A DNA stretch of 64,000 bases, taken from positions 2,589,591-2,653,590 of the forward strand of contig NZ_KB905466.1 in assembly GCF_000381365.1 (NCBI RefSeq), in the 5' to 3' direction. The first letter of the stretch is position 1. Every line of letters begins with the position of its first letter. The stretch is from Bacteroides salyersiae WAL 10018 = DSM 18765 = JCM 12988. Its GTDB lineage: Bacteria > Bacteroidota > Bacteroidia > Bacteroidales > Bacteroidaceae. Positions 1 through 11,676 of this stretch are shown one piece after another. Position numbers and translations under genes: made by a program. Below the pieces are notes generated by a model that was not told the DNA's origin, did no database searches, and saw only the letters and a list, made by a program, of their open reading frames with translations.

Positions 1-298
1 TGTCCTTTATAGTAAATTTTGCATTTGTGTTTTTCAGCAAGTTTTTCATGACAGAAGATAATTTCTGATAATCTACTTTCACTGATACAATTTGGTCGGG
101 ATTTACATCTTTTGTATTGTAAACAATACGCAATGAAGTTTGACGACCAATCTCATTTAAAACTTTACTTAAAGGAACATTGGAAAAATCCAAACTTATG
201 GCTACATCATTTTGCGCTGTAGCATGCATAGAGAGTGGAACAAAAAGAAATAGGGAAAACAACAAGAGTTCGATCTTGTACTTTAGATTTTTTTTCAT
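1..298 (-). CDS. SusC-like TonB-dependent receptor, N-terminal part only
   Basis: The gene starts at the ATG at 298 and runs off the left edge, so only about 99 residues are visible. It opens with a basic signal peptide and hydrophobic stretch ending near MHATAQ. An STN-type domain (secretin/TonB short N-terminal) follows, recognisable from the pattern VPLSKVLNEIGRQTSLRIVY at residues about 42-61. By family knowledge, STN-bearing SusC proteins import glycans across the outer membrane and usually signal through a FecR/ECF-sigma pair, which is not in the window. It is 580 bp from the next gene and probably starts a separate locus. The transporter class is fairly sure; the substrate is unknown. 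Confidence 0.75.
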   Translation of the reverse strand, partial: MKKNLKYKIELLLFSLFLFVPLSMHATAQNDVAISLDFSNVPLSKVLNEIGRQTSLRIVYNTKDVNPDQIVSVKVDYQKLSSVMKNLLKNTNAKFTIKD

Positions 299-610
299 TT
301 AGCATTTTTTTTATGTTAACAAAATACTGGTTACTTTAGCTGTAAATGTGCACTTTGCATCAAATACAAATTCTTTTCCATTAGCTTTTTTTGTTCATGT
401 TCTTCATTAATTCTATATAAAACAACATATATTAATTTTAATTCTTATTTTAAGGCTATCTATTAATATTACAATTCAAGCGTAAGTCTTACTAAATAAA
501 AAAAGTATTTTATTGTGTTTTTTTTATTTAAGCTTAATAATTCATGGATAATAGACCTTAATTAAATAAGAGGATAAGTTTCTATATTACATGAAGCTTA
601 TTTCATACCT

Positions 611-674
611 ACAAAACATCCGGATGTTTTGTACTACAACATCCCCATGTTTTCATGCAAAACATGGGGATGTT
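611..674. repeat. Palindrome plus perfect 16-bp hairpin sharing an AACATCC core
   Basis: 611-632 is a perfect 22-bp palindrome with arms ACAAAACATCC and GGATGTTTTGT. Five bases later, 638-653 (AACATCCCCATGTTTT) pairs perfectly with 659-674 around the 5-nt loop CATGC. The two structures share the AACATCC/GGATGTT core. They could be a bidirectional terminator, a protein-binding array or a small mobile repeat; no U-tract follows on either strand. Confidence 0.6.
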
Positions 675-771
675 CTTGGGGTAAAACTATATACTTTGAT
701 TTAGCTTAAATATATATGGTATAAATAGAGTAGTATTGTCTCTCTTTGGTGGCTATATTACCTTACAGTAA

Positions 772-807
772 AGCCCTCTATAAACGATTGTACGATTATA
801 GAAGGCT
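772..807 (-). terminator. Possible terminator hairpin after the GH92 operon
   Basis: AGCCCTCTATAA (772-783) pairs with TTATAGAAGGCT (796-807) with one mismatch and a 12-nt loop. It lies 73 nt past the GH92 stop codon on the minus strand. No strong U-run follows, so the terminator role is inferred from position and stem only. Confidence 0.35.
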
Positions 808-879
808 TATAATCTTGATATATTCTATTGCTAACAAGAATTTACACTGTAAGCAATATATAGTTACTTATTTTTTGTT

Positions 880-3800
880 TTAATTACACGTGGGTATTCC
901 CCAAGATGTATTAGGCTTGTCACCCATTTCCAAAATCAGTTCACCGCCTTTTAGTAATTCGGAAGCCGGAAAGAAGAATTCATTCAGTACTTTACCATTT
1001 AGCATGGCACTTTGAACATATTTATTTTTTCTGGAAACGTTCTTTGCTTCGATTGTAAATGTTTTGCCACGATTATAACGTTCTCCCAAGTCGATAATGA
1101 CTTTCTCATAAAGCGGGCTGGCTATTTCGTAGATCGGATCGATGCGGCATCCGCCATCTGTCTGGAACAGACCTAAGGCGGCCATTACAAACCATGAGCT
1201 CATTTGCCCTTGGTCTTCGTCACCTAAGTAAGCATTGGCGATGCCTGTTTCATAGTACTTATCAATGATGGATCGTGACCATTTTTGCGTGAGCCAAGGC
1301 TTCTTCGCCCAATTGAACAAGAAGGCAAAATGCATAGACTGTTGATTACCCTGTACTACAGGATAGTCCCAATACTGATCGTTCGGTGCATTGTACCTCC
1401 AAGGTTCACTGGCTTCAAAGCCCCAGTTCAGACGATCGATAAAAGTTTCTTCACCGATTGTTTCTATTAATGCCGGAACATCTTGGGGGACAAAAAAACT
1501 GAGTTGCCAGGAATTACCTTCTACATAATGATGATCACGTCCGCTTTGGAAGGGATCAAAATCAGGGATAAACTGCCTTGTCGTATCGCGCATGTGTGCA
1601 TATCCGTTTTGGGGATTAATGGCATTTTTCCACCAACTTCCACGGTCATTGAATATATCGTACTCGGTATATTTTCCTAATGCTTTTGCCATTTGTCCTA
1701 CCGTCCAGTCATCATATGAGTATTCCATTGTATTGGAGAAACGTCCCTTTTCGATGGGTACATATTTATATTTAAGGTAAGGCAGCAAATCACGGTTACC
1801 GGCAAATCCGCCGGCAACACGGGTAGCAGGCGTAGTTTGCATTTTTTTTATCGCTTCAAATGCTTTTTCGACATCATAGTCCCGGATGCCCATTTGATAC
1901 GCAGAGACTATTAATGGTATTTCGTGCTCTGCCACCATTACGGGGATATACTCCATGCCGGCGGGGCCCTTTGCCAGCCAACCGTTGGAATCGTACATGG
2001 CCAGTTGTGAATTTACCCATTTGGAGGTCCATTCGGGAGTTACCAGGTTCCAGAATAGATTGAGATTCCAAAATGAATTCCAGAATGCATCACAACCTAA
2101 GGCGACATGATCCGGGTTAGTAAACTTACGTACTTTTTCATCCGGGGACATCCACTCTCCGTTTATATCGCTCCACATATTGCGGCAAAGTGCACGGAAC
2201 ATATTTGTGTAGAAACGTACTTTTTCGATCCGGTCATTGGATGTGATGGTCAGACGATTCAGAATCTCGTTCCATACATCTTTCTGGTTTTGTACAACTG
2301 CATTGAAATCCCAGCCAAATTTGTCGCTTATCTCTTTTTGCAGATTTTCTGAGGCATTGGCTATGCTGACCAAAGAGATGCCAGTACGGACTTGGACTAC
2401 GGGATGCTTTTTCGTATCGAATTCGACATATAATCCGGCGTCTTTTAAATTCTTTCCTGTTATCTGTTTTGAGTCCAGTACCTGATCGTTTTTCCAGCCA
2501 CCGGTTTTCTTTATGGGGGCATCGAATTCAATGACGAAATTTACAACATACTCCTGATCGGCGTCACCACTCCATACCTGTGGGGAAAACTGATGGCAGA
2601 ATCCTTCTATTCTGTAGTCGCTTACCTGCTTCATTTCTACTTCACGCAGATTGTAATCATACTCAGCCTGAATATGTAAATCAATCATAACCCGGCCGTC
2701 TTTATCTTTCGGGAAAGTATATTTCTGGAAACTGGCTCTTTCTGTAGCCGTCACTTCTGCAAGAATCTTTGTATCGGTAAGGAATACTTTATAGTAGCCT
2801 AAAGGGGCTTCTTCTGTCCGTTTATCAATGCGTGAACGATAGCCTTCATCGGGACAGAATTGATCGCCTACTGTTGTGAACAGTTTTCCATTGGTCGGCA
2901 TCATGCCTAATCCTCCCATGGTCCACTCGTGAATATGGCTGAAGCAACCCAATGTTTCAAAAGTGGGTTGATAACCGGCCTGCCATCCCATATTCTGGTT
3001 GTCCGGGCTCAGTTTTACCATGCTGAAAGGCATCCATGGGCCGGGAGCTATCATCCATCGGGAGTGTGCAGTGCCTATTTTGGTGTCTACATAGTCCGCC
3101 AGTGTCTGTAGAGCCTGGGGGGAACGCAATACGATACCCTTTTCTATCAACTCATTGTTTACCAACACTTGATACATACTTTTCCTGTTTTTTTTAACAG
3201 CAGGCATAGGAGCTTCGAAAATAGACCGTGAGGTATCCAGTTTAGCAGCAAATATATCCGTGCCGTCCAGCTTCACTGTTAACTGCGGGGTACCGTTCAG
3301 GTGTTCCACATCAATTAAAAGCGGTTGTACTCTTTTGCCTTCCAGTTCTGTTTCATAAGCAGCAGGCGCTACATTGCGTAGAAAAGCGTATTTGTTATTA
3401 TCCCCTAATGTAACACGATCCGATCCTTCCAGTAAGATTTGGTCGAATACGATCCAACCACCTTCGAGCACAGAGATAGTAACAATATTACCGCCTTCTT
3501 TCAGGTCGGCAGTAGAAAAAGGAAATTCCAGAATCTGTTCTTTGGCATTTTGTACATTGCCTTCCAGTGCCTCTTCGGAATGGCCTTTGATCTCGAATTT
3601 CTTTTCTATAGAATTAATTGTGACTTTTACCACCGAGCGATTCGGATTTGAATCTACCAGATCGATAATCAATTTGCATTGTCCGTTTTTAGGTTTTTGG
3701 GAGATATTGAACAGAATGTTTGTATCATGTGTTCTCCAACCGGAAGTCCTCCAAGTACCTCCCCAAGTATCATCCGGTCCGGGCATCACATATGGGAAAT

Positions 3801-4005
3801 CTGTTTTATCAGAAGAAGTCCCGATCAGAAAGAACCGGTCTTCATACCCGAAATCGTTAGCTAAAAATTTCTTATAATCAGAGGGGCCTAATGCCAGTTC
3901 GGAACCGGAATTATCTCCGTTGCCAATTGTCCATATTATTTTGGCTGTGGCTGTAAAGGTGGAGAAGTAAACCGATAGAAAAAGGAATAATAGCTTTCTG
4001 CTCAT
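880..4005 (-). CDS. GH92 family alpha-mannosidase with an extra N-terminal beta-sandwich
   Basis: This is a secreted or periplasmic exo-alpha-mannosidase of 1041 aa, with a signal peptide at about residues 1-21. GH92 enzymes are calcium-dependent and release terminal alpha-mannose with inversion. The GH92 core begins near residue 300 (DYVDTKIGTAHSRWM, FSHIHEWTMGGLGMMP). Around residue 828 it has VEGNSWQ, carrying the expected general-acid Glu. Around 927 it has GDEDQGQMSSW, carrying the Asp pair of the catalytic base. The first 300 residues exceed a minimal GH92 and contain GGWIVFDQILLEG, resembling the carbohydrate-binding-like domain III of PL4 lyases. The gene is last in a run with the ROK kinase, the isomerase and GH2, with gaps of 26-34 bp. 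The family is secure; the linkage cleaved is not known. Confidence 0.93.
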   Translation of the reverse strand: MSRKLLFLFLSVYFSTFTATAKIIWTIGNGDNSGSELALGPSDYKKFLANDFGYEDRFFLIGTSSDKTDFPYVMPGPDDTWGGTWRTSGWRTHDTNILFNISQKPKNGQCKLIIDLVDSNPNRSVVKVTINSIEKKFEIKGHSEEALEGNVQNAKEQILEFPFSTADLKEGGNIVTISVLEGGWIVFDQILLEGSDRVTLGDNNKYAFLRNVAPAAYETELEGKRVQPLLIDVEHLNGTPQLTVKLDGTDIFAAKLDTSRSIFEAPMPAVKKNRKSMYQVLVNNELIEKGIVLRSPQALQTLADYVDTKIGTAHSRWMIAPGPWMPFSMVKLSPDNQNMGWQAGYQPTFETLGCFSHIHEWTMGGLGMMPTNGKLFTTVGDQFCPDEGYRSRIDKRTEEAPLGYYKVFLTDTKILAEVTATERASFQKYTFPKDKDGRVMIDLHIQAEYDYNLREVEMKQVSDYRIEGFCHQFSPQVWSGDADQEYVVNFVIEFDAPIKKTGGWKNDQVLDSKQITGKNLKDAGLYVEFDTKKHPVVQVRTGISLVSIANASENLQKEISDKFGWDFNAVVQNQKDVWNEILNRLTITSNDRIEKVRFYTNMFRALCRNMWSDINGEWMSPDEKVRKFTNPDHVALGCDAFWNSFWNLNLFWNLVTPEWTSKWVNSQLAMYDSNGWLAKGPAGMEYIPVMVAEHEIPLIVSAYQMGIRDYDVEKAFEAIKKMQTTPATRVAGGFAGNRDLLPYLKYKYVPIEKGRFSNTMEYSYDDWTVGQMAKALGKYTEYDIFNDRGSWWKNAINPQNGYAHMRDTTRQFIPDFDPFQSGRDHHYVEGNSWQLSFFVPQDVPALIETIGEETFIDRLNWGFEASEPWRYNAPNDQYWDYPVVQGNQQSMHFAFLFNWAKKPWLTQKWSRSIIDKYYETGIANAYLGDEDQGQMSSWFVMAALGLFQTDGGCRIDPIYEIASPLYEKVIIDLGERYNRGKTFTIEAKNVSRKNKYVQSAMLNGKVLNEFFFPASELLKGGELILEMGDKPNTSWGIPTCN

Positions 4006-4031
4006 AGTTGCACTTTCTTTAATTTATGATT

Positions 4032-5144
4032 TTATTGGATAAGGCTTGCTGCATCTATCTGTTGCAATGCAAAAGTATATGCTCCTAATGCAATGGCTTT
4101 ATTGGCACCCAATGAGGATACAATTACCCCGATACGTTTATTGCAATCATATAGAACCTTTTTGTCGGTAGAAGGCACTTGGATATGGACGGCTCTGTTT
4201 TCCATAAACCTCCTGTAATCGTTTGCGTCCTCCAGATTGCAGACATCCATCTGTAAACAGGGAAATTCCTGCCCTGCAAAAGTGGAGACGGATTGTTTCA
4301 TCTCTCTCATTATACCCGGCAGAATGTATTTAGCGGCTCCCGCTATGCCGCCACCGATTACTACCAACCCATCGACAATGTGAAGCGCTTGGGTAATGGC
4401 TGCTCCGGCCATTTCGCCTAATTCTTCAAAGCTTCTCACGGCCGCCTCACGATTTCCGGAATGCAGGCCTTCTGCAATATCGTAGATATCTTTAGGAGTC
4501 AACTTTGAAGCATCTTCACCGCTAAGTTCGGTATATACCCGGCGGACGGCTCTGATACTTACACTTTCTTCTGCTATCAATCCGGGATATTTTTTATTGC
4601 GCATGATCCATACGTCACCACCACATCCGTTGTCGCCCGTCAGCAGGCGATTGTCGATAACCACTCCTGCACCGAACCCTGTTCCCAAAGTGATTCCCAA
4701 TAAGTTTTTATATCTTTTAGGACTACCGGCGGCAGCAAGTTTTTCGTTTATGGCAGGTAATGCACCGGCCAGTGCTTCACCATACGCAAATAAGTTACCA
4801 TCATTATTAATAAAAACGGGGATTTTAAATTTCTCTTCCAGATATGGTCCTAAAGCTATTCCTCCCCGGAAAGCCGGGAAGTTGGGCAAATCTCCAATGA
4901 TCCCGTTTTTATAATCGGCAGGCCCCGGAAAAGCAAAGCTAATTGCAACCGGGGTGTCTTCCAACTGATCTTTAACCAAGCTAAACCCTTTTAGCAATGC
5001 AGACAAACATTTATCCAGGTTATCAGAAGTAGCCGGAAGACAGACCGGAGTTACAATTTCTTTACATTCTCGAATGGCAGAGAATACAAAATTGGTACCC
5101 CCTGCATCCAGAGTCAGTACAATACGCTGATCATGTTTATACAT
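4032..5144 (-). CDS. ROK family sugar kinase (probable manno/fructo/glucokinase)
   Basis: 370 aa, cytoplasmic, no signal peptide. The ATP phosphate-binding motif LTLDAGGTNF lies near residues 10-19. The sugar-binding segment INNDGNLFAYGEAL has the catalytic Asp in the NNDGN context, followed by GITLGTGFGAGVV. The usual ROK zinc cluster (CxCGxxGCxE) is not present; NGCGGDVW stands in that region. It lies 34 bp downstream of the phosphomannose-isomerase-like gene and 26 bp upstream of GH92. From that context I infer phosphorylation of mannose freed by the GH92 enzymes, giving mannose-6-P for the isomerase. Glucokinase or N-acetylmannosamine kinase activity remains possible. It is unlikely to be a regulator because it lacks the HTH found in NagC/XylR-type ROK proteins. 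Confidence 0.85.
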   Translation of the reverse strand: MYKHDQRIVLTLDAGGTNFVFSAIRECKEIVTPVCLPATSDNLDKCLSALLKGFSLVKDQLEDTPVAISFAFPGPADYKNGIIGDLPNFPAFRGGIALGPYLEEKFKIPVFINNDGNLFAYGEALAGALPAINEKLAAAGSPKRYKNLLGITLGTGFGAGVVIDNRLLTGDNGCGGDVWIMRNKKYPGLIAEESVSIRAVRRVYTELSGEDASKLTPKDIYDIAEGLHSGNREAAVRSFEELGEMAGAAITQALHIVDGLVVIGGGIAGAAKYILPGIMREMKQSVSTFAGQEFPCLQMDVCNLEDANDYRRFMENRAVHIQVPSTDKKVLYDCNKRIGVIVSSLGANKAIALGAYTFALQQIDAASLIQ

Positions 5145-5178
5145 ATGATAATAGAATTAAGTTAACCTTACGTTTTTA

Positions 5179-6909
5179 TCAGAATCTCACATAAGCTTTA
5201 ATAGTCGCACATTCTTTACCGGCAGACTTGCCATAAGGGGAAATGATGTATTCGTTTACATTTGCCGGAATGATAAATGTTTCGGCATAATGAACCACAA
5301 ATGGCTTAAACGCTCCGTTGGGACTTTCGATGATGGCTTCTTCGCCTTCTATCAGATTCAAGACATTCACACTGTTGTTCGTATGGTGTGTCACAGGTTT
5401 GGTAAACCAGTGGCGGCGGGTTTCGATGAATTCATTCGGGTGCAGCCCTGTTCTTTCTTCTCTCCAGCCGTCTCCTTTGGAAATCTTTGTCAGATGGTTG
5501 GCCAAATGCTGTTTGACATATTCCGTATCACGTTTCCAGTCGATAACTTCTTTTCCTCTTTCTACGTTTATGGGGCGTGGTTTTCCATCTAATCCTAAAC
5601 GCTGCCAGTCCCATAACTTGAAAGTAAACAGGTTAGGAGTAGAACTGATTTCAAGTACCAATGCTTCTGAGCCGGAACAATGTACGGTTCCGCCCGGAAT
5701 CAGATAATGATCGTGTTTCTTTGCGGGCAGTTTATTCACGTACTTCTCCGTATTGAATACTATTTCTCCTTTTTGGGCTTTCCGCAAGTCTTCAATCATT
5801 TCATTTTTATCGATACCCGTCTTCAAACCGAGGTAAACGGTAGCACCTTCTTTGGCATCCAATAGATAATAGCTTTCATCCTGTGTGTAGTACATGCCAA
5901 AGTTTTCGCGAATGAATTGTGTCGTGGGATGTACCTGTACACTTAGATTACCGCCACCTACCGTATCGAGAAAGTCGAAACGGATGGGAAAGTCTTTTCC
6001 GAAACGCGCTTCTACCGGCTCACCCAACAATTCTCTTGTTTTTAAAAGTACGAGATCTACCGATGGCAATTCGAATCGTACACCATTCACTTCGAAATAG
6101 AGGCTGTTTTCTTCGGGAACACAATCGAAACACCAACCGTAATTTTCTTTTTCCGGATCGAGATCGCATACTTCTTTCATCCATTGACCGCCCCAGGGAG
6201 CCGGATCAAAGAAAGGAACTACGCGGAAAGGAGAATGAACCGTCTCTTCGATTCCTTTGAAAAAAGTGGTTTGATCAATCATTTTAGGCTCAGTTGCTAT
6301 GTGGGTGTCTAACCAGAAGTCAACCTTGTCAAACAAACTTTCCTTGTATTTATCGCATACTCTCCAATCATTGAAGTAGCCTCTTTTATATTGCAGGGAT
6401 ACTGCGTCTTTCCGGTTGTCTATCCCCAATGCTTTCACTTCATGACGGCGGAAACGCTGTTGGATTTCCCAACGCGCCATATCTGCATAAATCAATACGG
6501 CTTCGGCAGGGACTACCATGGCGGCTCCGCTTCCCACAACCACTACTTTTCCTTTTGTCGCAATTACTTCCTCACGCGCTTTCTTCAGTTTGTCCTGGTC
6601 AAAATAATCGTTTAGCGTGATATTAGTCACGTAGCCAAATAAGACGTCATCCGTCATAAAGCGGGCTGTCATAGCTTTAATCTCACTTTCCGGTTTCATC
6701 AGGTCGCGGGTATCGATAAATAGGGCGGGGGATAAGCGATGGAGTTCATTTATTACTTCTTCCTCATATACCCCTGTATAAAAATCAACGGCTAAAGCCG
6801 GATAGGCCTTTAAATGTTCTTCCAGTAGAGAACAGATATTCTCCCATCCTTGAATTACAGTTCCCGAAATTTTAGTAGATGGAAACCGGTCATAATTTGC
6901 TTTTCTCAT
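5179..6909 (-). CDS. Class I mannose-6-phosphate isomerase fused to an N-terminal kinase-like domain
   Basis: 576 aa, cytoplasmic. The C-terminal part (about residues 225-576) is a type I phosphomannose isomerase cupin, converting mannose-6-P to fructose-6-P. It shows the metal-ligand motif NLSVQVHP near residue 320, a downstream DESYYLLD with an acidic ligand, and PGGTVHCSG with a His ligand. The first about 210 residues are not part of a normal isomerase. They include VVVVGSGAAMV and YADMARWEIQQRFRR, recalling P-loop nucleoside-kinase folds, but without a canonical GxxxxGK[ST] Walker A. A regulatory or dead-kinase domain is my inference. The gene sits between GH2 and the ROK kinase, completing a mannose to fructose-6-P route. 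Confidence 0.85.
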   Translation of the reverse strand: MRKANYDRFPSTKISGTVIQGWENICSLLEEHLKAYPALAVDFYTGVYEEEVINELHRLSPALFIDTRDLMKPESEIKAMTARFMTDDVLFGYVTNITLNDYFDQDKLKKAREEVIATKGKVVVVGSGAAMVVPAEAVLIYADMARWEIQQRFRRHEVKALGIDNRKDAVSLQYKRGYFNDWRVCDKYKESLFDKVDFWLDTHIATEPKMIDQTTFFKGIEETVHSPFRVVPFFDPAPWGGQWMKEVCDLDPEKENYGWCFDCVPEENSLYFEVNGVRFELPSVDLVLLKTRELLGEPVEARFGKDFPIRFDFLDTVGGGNLSVQVHPTTQFIRENFGMYYTQDESYYLLDAKEGATVYLGLKTGIDKNEMIEDLRKAQKGEIVFNTEKYVNKLPAKKHDHYLIPGGTVHCSGSEALVLEISSTPNLFTFKLWDWQRLGLDGKPRPINVERGKEVIDWKRDTEYVKQHLANHLTKISKGDGWREERTGLHPNEFIETRRHWFTKPVTHHTNNSVNVLNLIEGEEAIIESPNGAFKPFVVHYAETFIIPANVNEYIISPYGKSAGKECATIKAYVRF

Positions 6910-6935
6910 AATGATATGTATTCTTTATAATTTAA

Positions 6936-10188
<3,253 letters not shown>

Positions 10189-10215
10189 ATTCATACCTAT
10201 TGATAAAACTTTATA

Positions 10216-11562
10216 CTATTTATTTACAATACTTCTTGCTACAATTTCTCCATTTACCGTTTGTATTTTTGCAATGTACATACCCTGAGGCAATGCCATA
10301 GAACATTCATTCATGTTTCCTGCCTTTTCTGCAACAAGGGTTCCGGCTGCTGTATACACATCCACCTTGTTCAGGTTGTTTCCTTTGACATAGATGCTTC
10401 CGTCGGTGGAGTATACAGCTATGCCGCTCTTGTTATCCTTTAATTCATTGATACCGGTGCTGACCTCTTCGCGTGCATCAAATTCGTCATTTAAAATAAT
10501 TTCGTCAATGTAGAATTTTCCAGCCGGATTATCCCAGTTATCTTCTCCATTAAAGCCAAACAGGAATTCGATTGCAGAGATTGTTTCACCTTTCAATTCA
10601 GAGATATCGAATACAAAGTCCTCCCAACTGGTAGCGTCATAAGGCATATATTCGGATCTGGCCTGATTACCCATATGGTCTTTTACAATTACTCGTACTG
10701 TCTGCCCGCCGGTATACATCATTATATGCAGGTTGGTATTCGGATATTCGGCTTTCACCAAGCCGTTGATAGGCAGTTGCAAAGCATGCCACCAAACCGC
10801 AGATGCCGGCTTATCATAACACAAAACCTTTTTTGTTAAATTTACAGCCTCAGAAGACGGATTATCGACTACCGTGCAAGAAGCATTCGGATCCATCGAA
10901 CTCCATTCCATCAGATTTTTTGCAGTCATGTCCGGATCATCAAAATTCGCGATGTCTGTAATCTCAAGTATTTGTGCTCCATCCGGATAGGAAGAATCCA
11001 TCAACTGAAAATCATCCAATAAATATTTGGTTTCCGGTACGGCGCCCGGACCGTTCCATTGTAATTCGGGTTGTATGACAATTTTGCTGATTCCCTTGCC
11101 TGCCTGGACATAAGAGGTCAGATCAAATACAAAATCTTCCCAGCAATTTGCTTTTGTATTATTGAATTGTGCTTGGAAATGTCCGTCCTGTGTGCCTTTT
11201 TCGTCATAAACATGCACTTCACTGGCATCTCCGATTCGGGTGCGATACATCTTAAAATGAAGATATACGTGCTTGTCGGAAGCCGGCATAAAGTATTCTC
11301 CTTCTGCCGGGGCGATGTGTAGTTTGTGCCACCAGTCATGCTGGTTGGTTGCTGTAAGGGCAAAGCATTTTTCCGATTTATTAATTCCGCTTTTCTGAGG
11401 GTTTTCTTCAACACCCATTGTTTCACTTCCGGTTCCTTCATAAGTAATGTTTTCCAATACTAAAGAACTGCCTTCGAAGTTTTCCCACATGGGGGTAGAA
11501 ATTTGTGCATGAATACCTAATGCAAACAACGCTGTACATAAAGTAATAATTTTCCTTTTCAT
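10216..11562 (-). CDS. Secreted two-module carbohydrate-binding-like protein with C-terminal sorting-type domain
   Basis: 448 aa with a signal peptide (MKRKIITLCTALFALGIHAQ). I recognise no catalytic motif. Residues about 22-195 and 197-370 are two copies of one beta-sandwich module. Both have a WWH triplet (HDWWHKLHI, AVWWHALQL), a hydrophobic MY strand, the near-identical CWEDFVFDL / SWEDFVFDI, and a closing strand with a DD or DE pair (LLDDFQL, YIDEIIL). This resembles carbohydrate-binding modules, so glycan binding is inferred. The last about 75 residues match the pattern of secretion/sorting C-terminal domains (VDVYTAAGTLVAEK ... LPQGMYIAKIQ). The gene has its own HTCS-type promoter upstream and a terminator downstream, so it is probably a monocistronic member of the regulon. 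Confidence 0.75.
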   Translation of the reverse strand: MKRKIITLCTALFALGIHAQISTPMWENFEGSSLVLENITYEGTGSETMGVEENPQKSGINKSEKCFALTATNQHDWWHKLHIAPAEGEYFMPASDKHVYLHFKMYRTRIGDASEVHVYDEKGTQDGHFQAQFNNTKANCWEDFVFDLTSYVQAGKGISKIVIQPELQWNGPGAVPETKYLLDDFQLMDSSYPDGAQILEITDIANFDDPDMTAKNLMEWSSMDPNASCTVVDNPSSEAVNLTKKVLCYDKPASAVWWHALQLPINGLVKAEYPNTNLHIMMYTGGQTVRVIVKDHMGNQARSEYMPYDATSWEDFVFDISELKGETISAIEFLFGFNGEDNWDNPAGKFYIDEIILNDEFDAREEVSTGINELKDNKSGIAVYSTDGSIYVKGNNLNKVDVYTAAGTLVAEKAGNMNECSMALPQGMYIAKIQTVNGEIVARSIVNK

Positions 11563-11604
11563 GATAAGTTATTTAAAGTTATACAATCTGTTTTGAAAAC
11601 GGCT

Positions 11605-11670
11605 GCAAGGTAGCGAGGAATAGAAAAACGGAGATTCACACTTGTAACATTCACTCGCTACCTGGTAACA
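11605..11670 (-). promoter_or_regulatory. Putative HTCS-dependent promoter A
   Basis: Two GTAACA boxes at 11644-11649 and 11665-11670 (plus-strand reading) are exactly 21 nt apart. A degenerate -7 element at 11605-11612 reads TACCTTGC on the minus strand. Its outer edge is 32 nt from the proximal box, as at the two other PUL promoters. A 10-bp inverted repeat (11608-11617 with 11654-11663) overlaps the site and may form a hairpin. It would drive the gene starting at 11562. Confidence 0.6.
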
Positions 11671-11676
11671 ACCTAC

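Larger units (their letters stand above)
299..879. other. 581-bp non-coding gap with three inverted repeats
   Basis: No plausible gene is seen. The gap follows the 3' end of the GH92 gene and precedes the start of the SusC-like gene, both on the minus strand. It is very AT-rich at 400-560. It holds a hairpin at 772-807, a perfect palindrome at 611-632 and a perfect 16-bp stem at 638-674, each listed separately. The promoter and leader of the SusC-like gene should lie at about 299-600, but no clear TAnnTTTG box was found. Confidence 0.6.
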
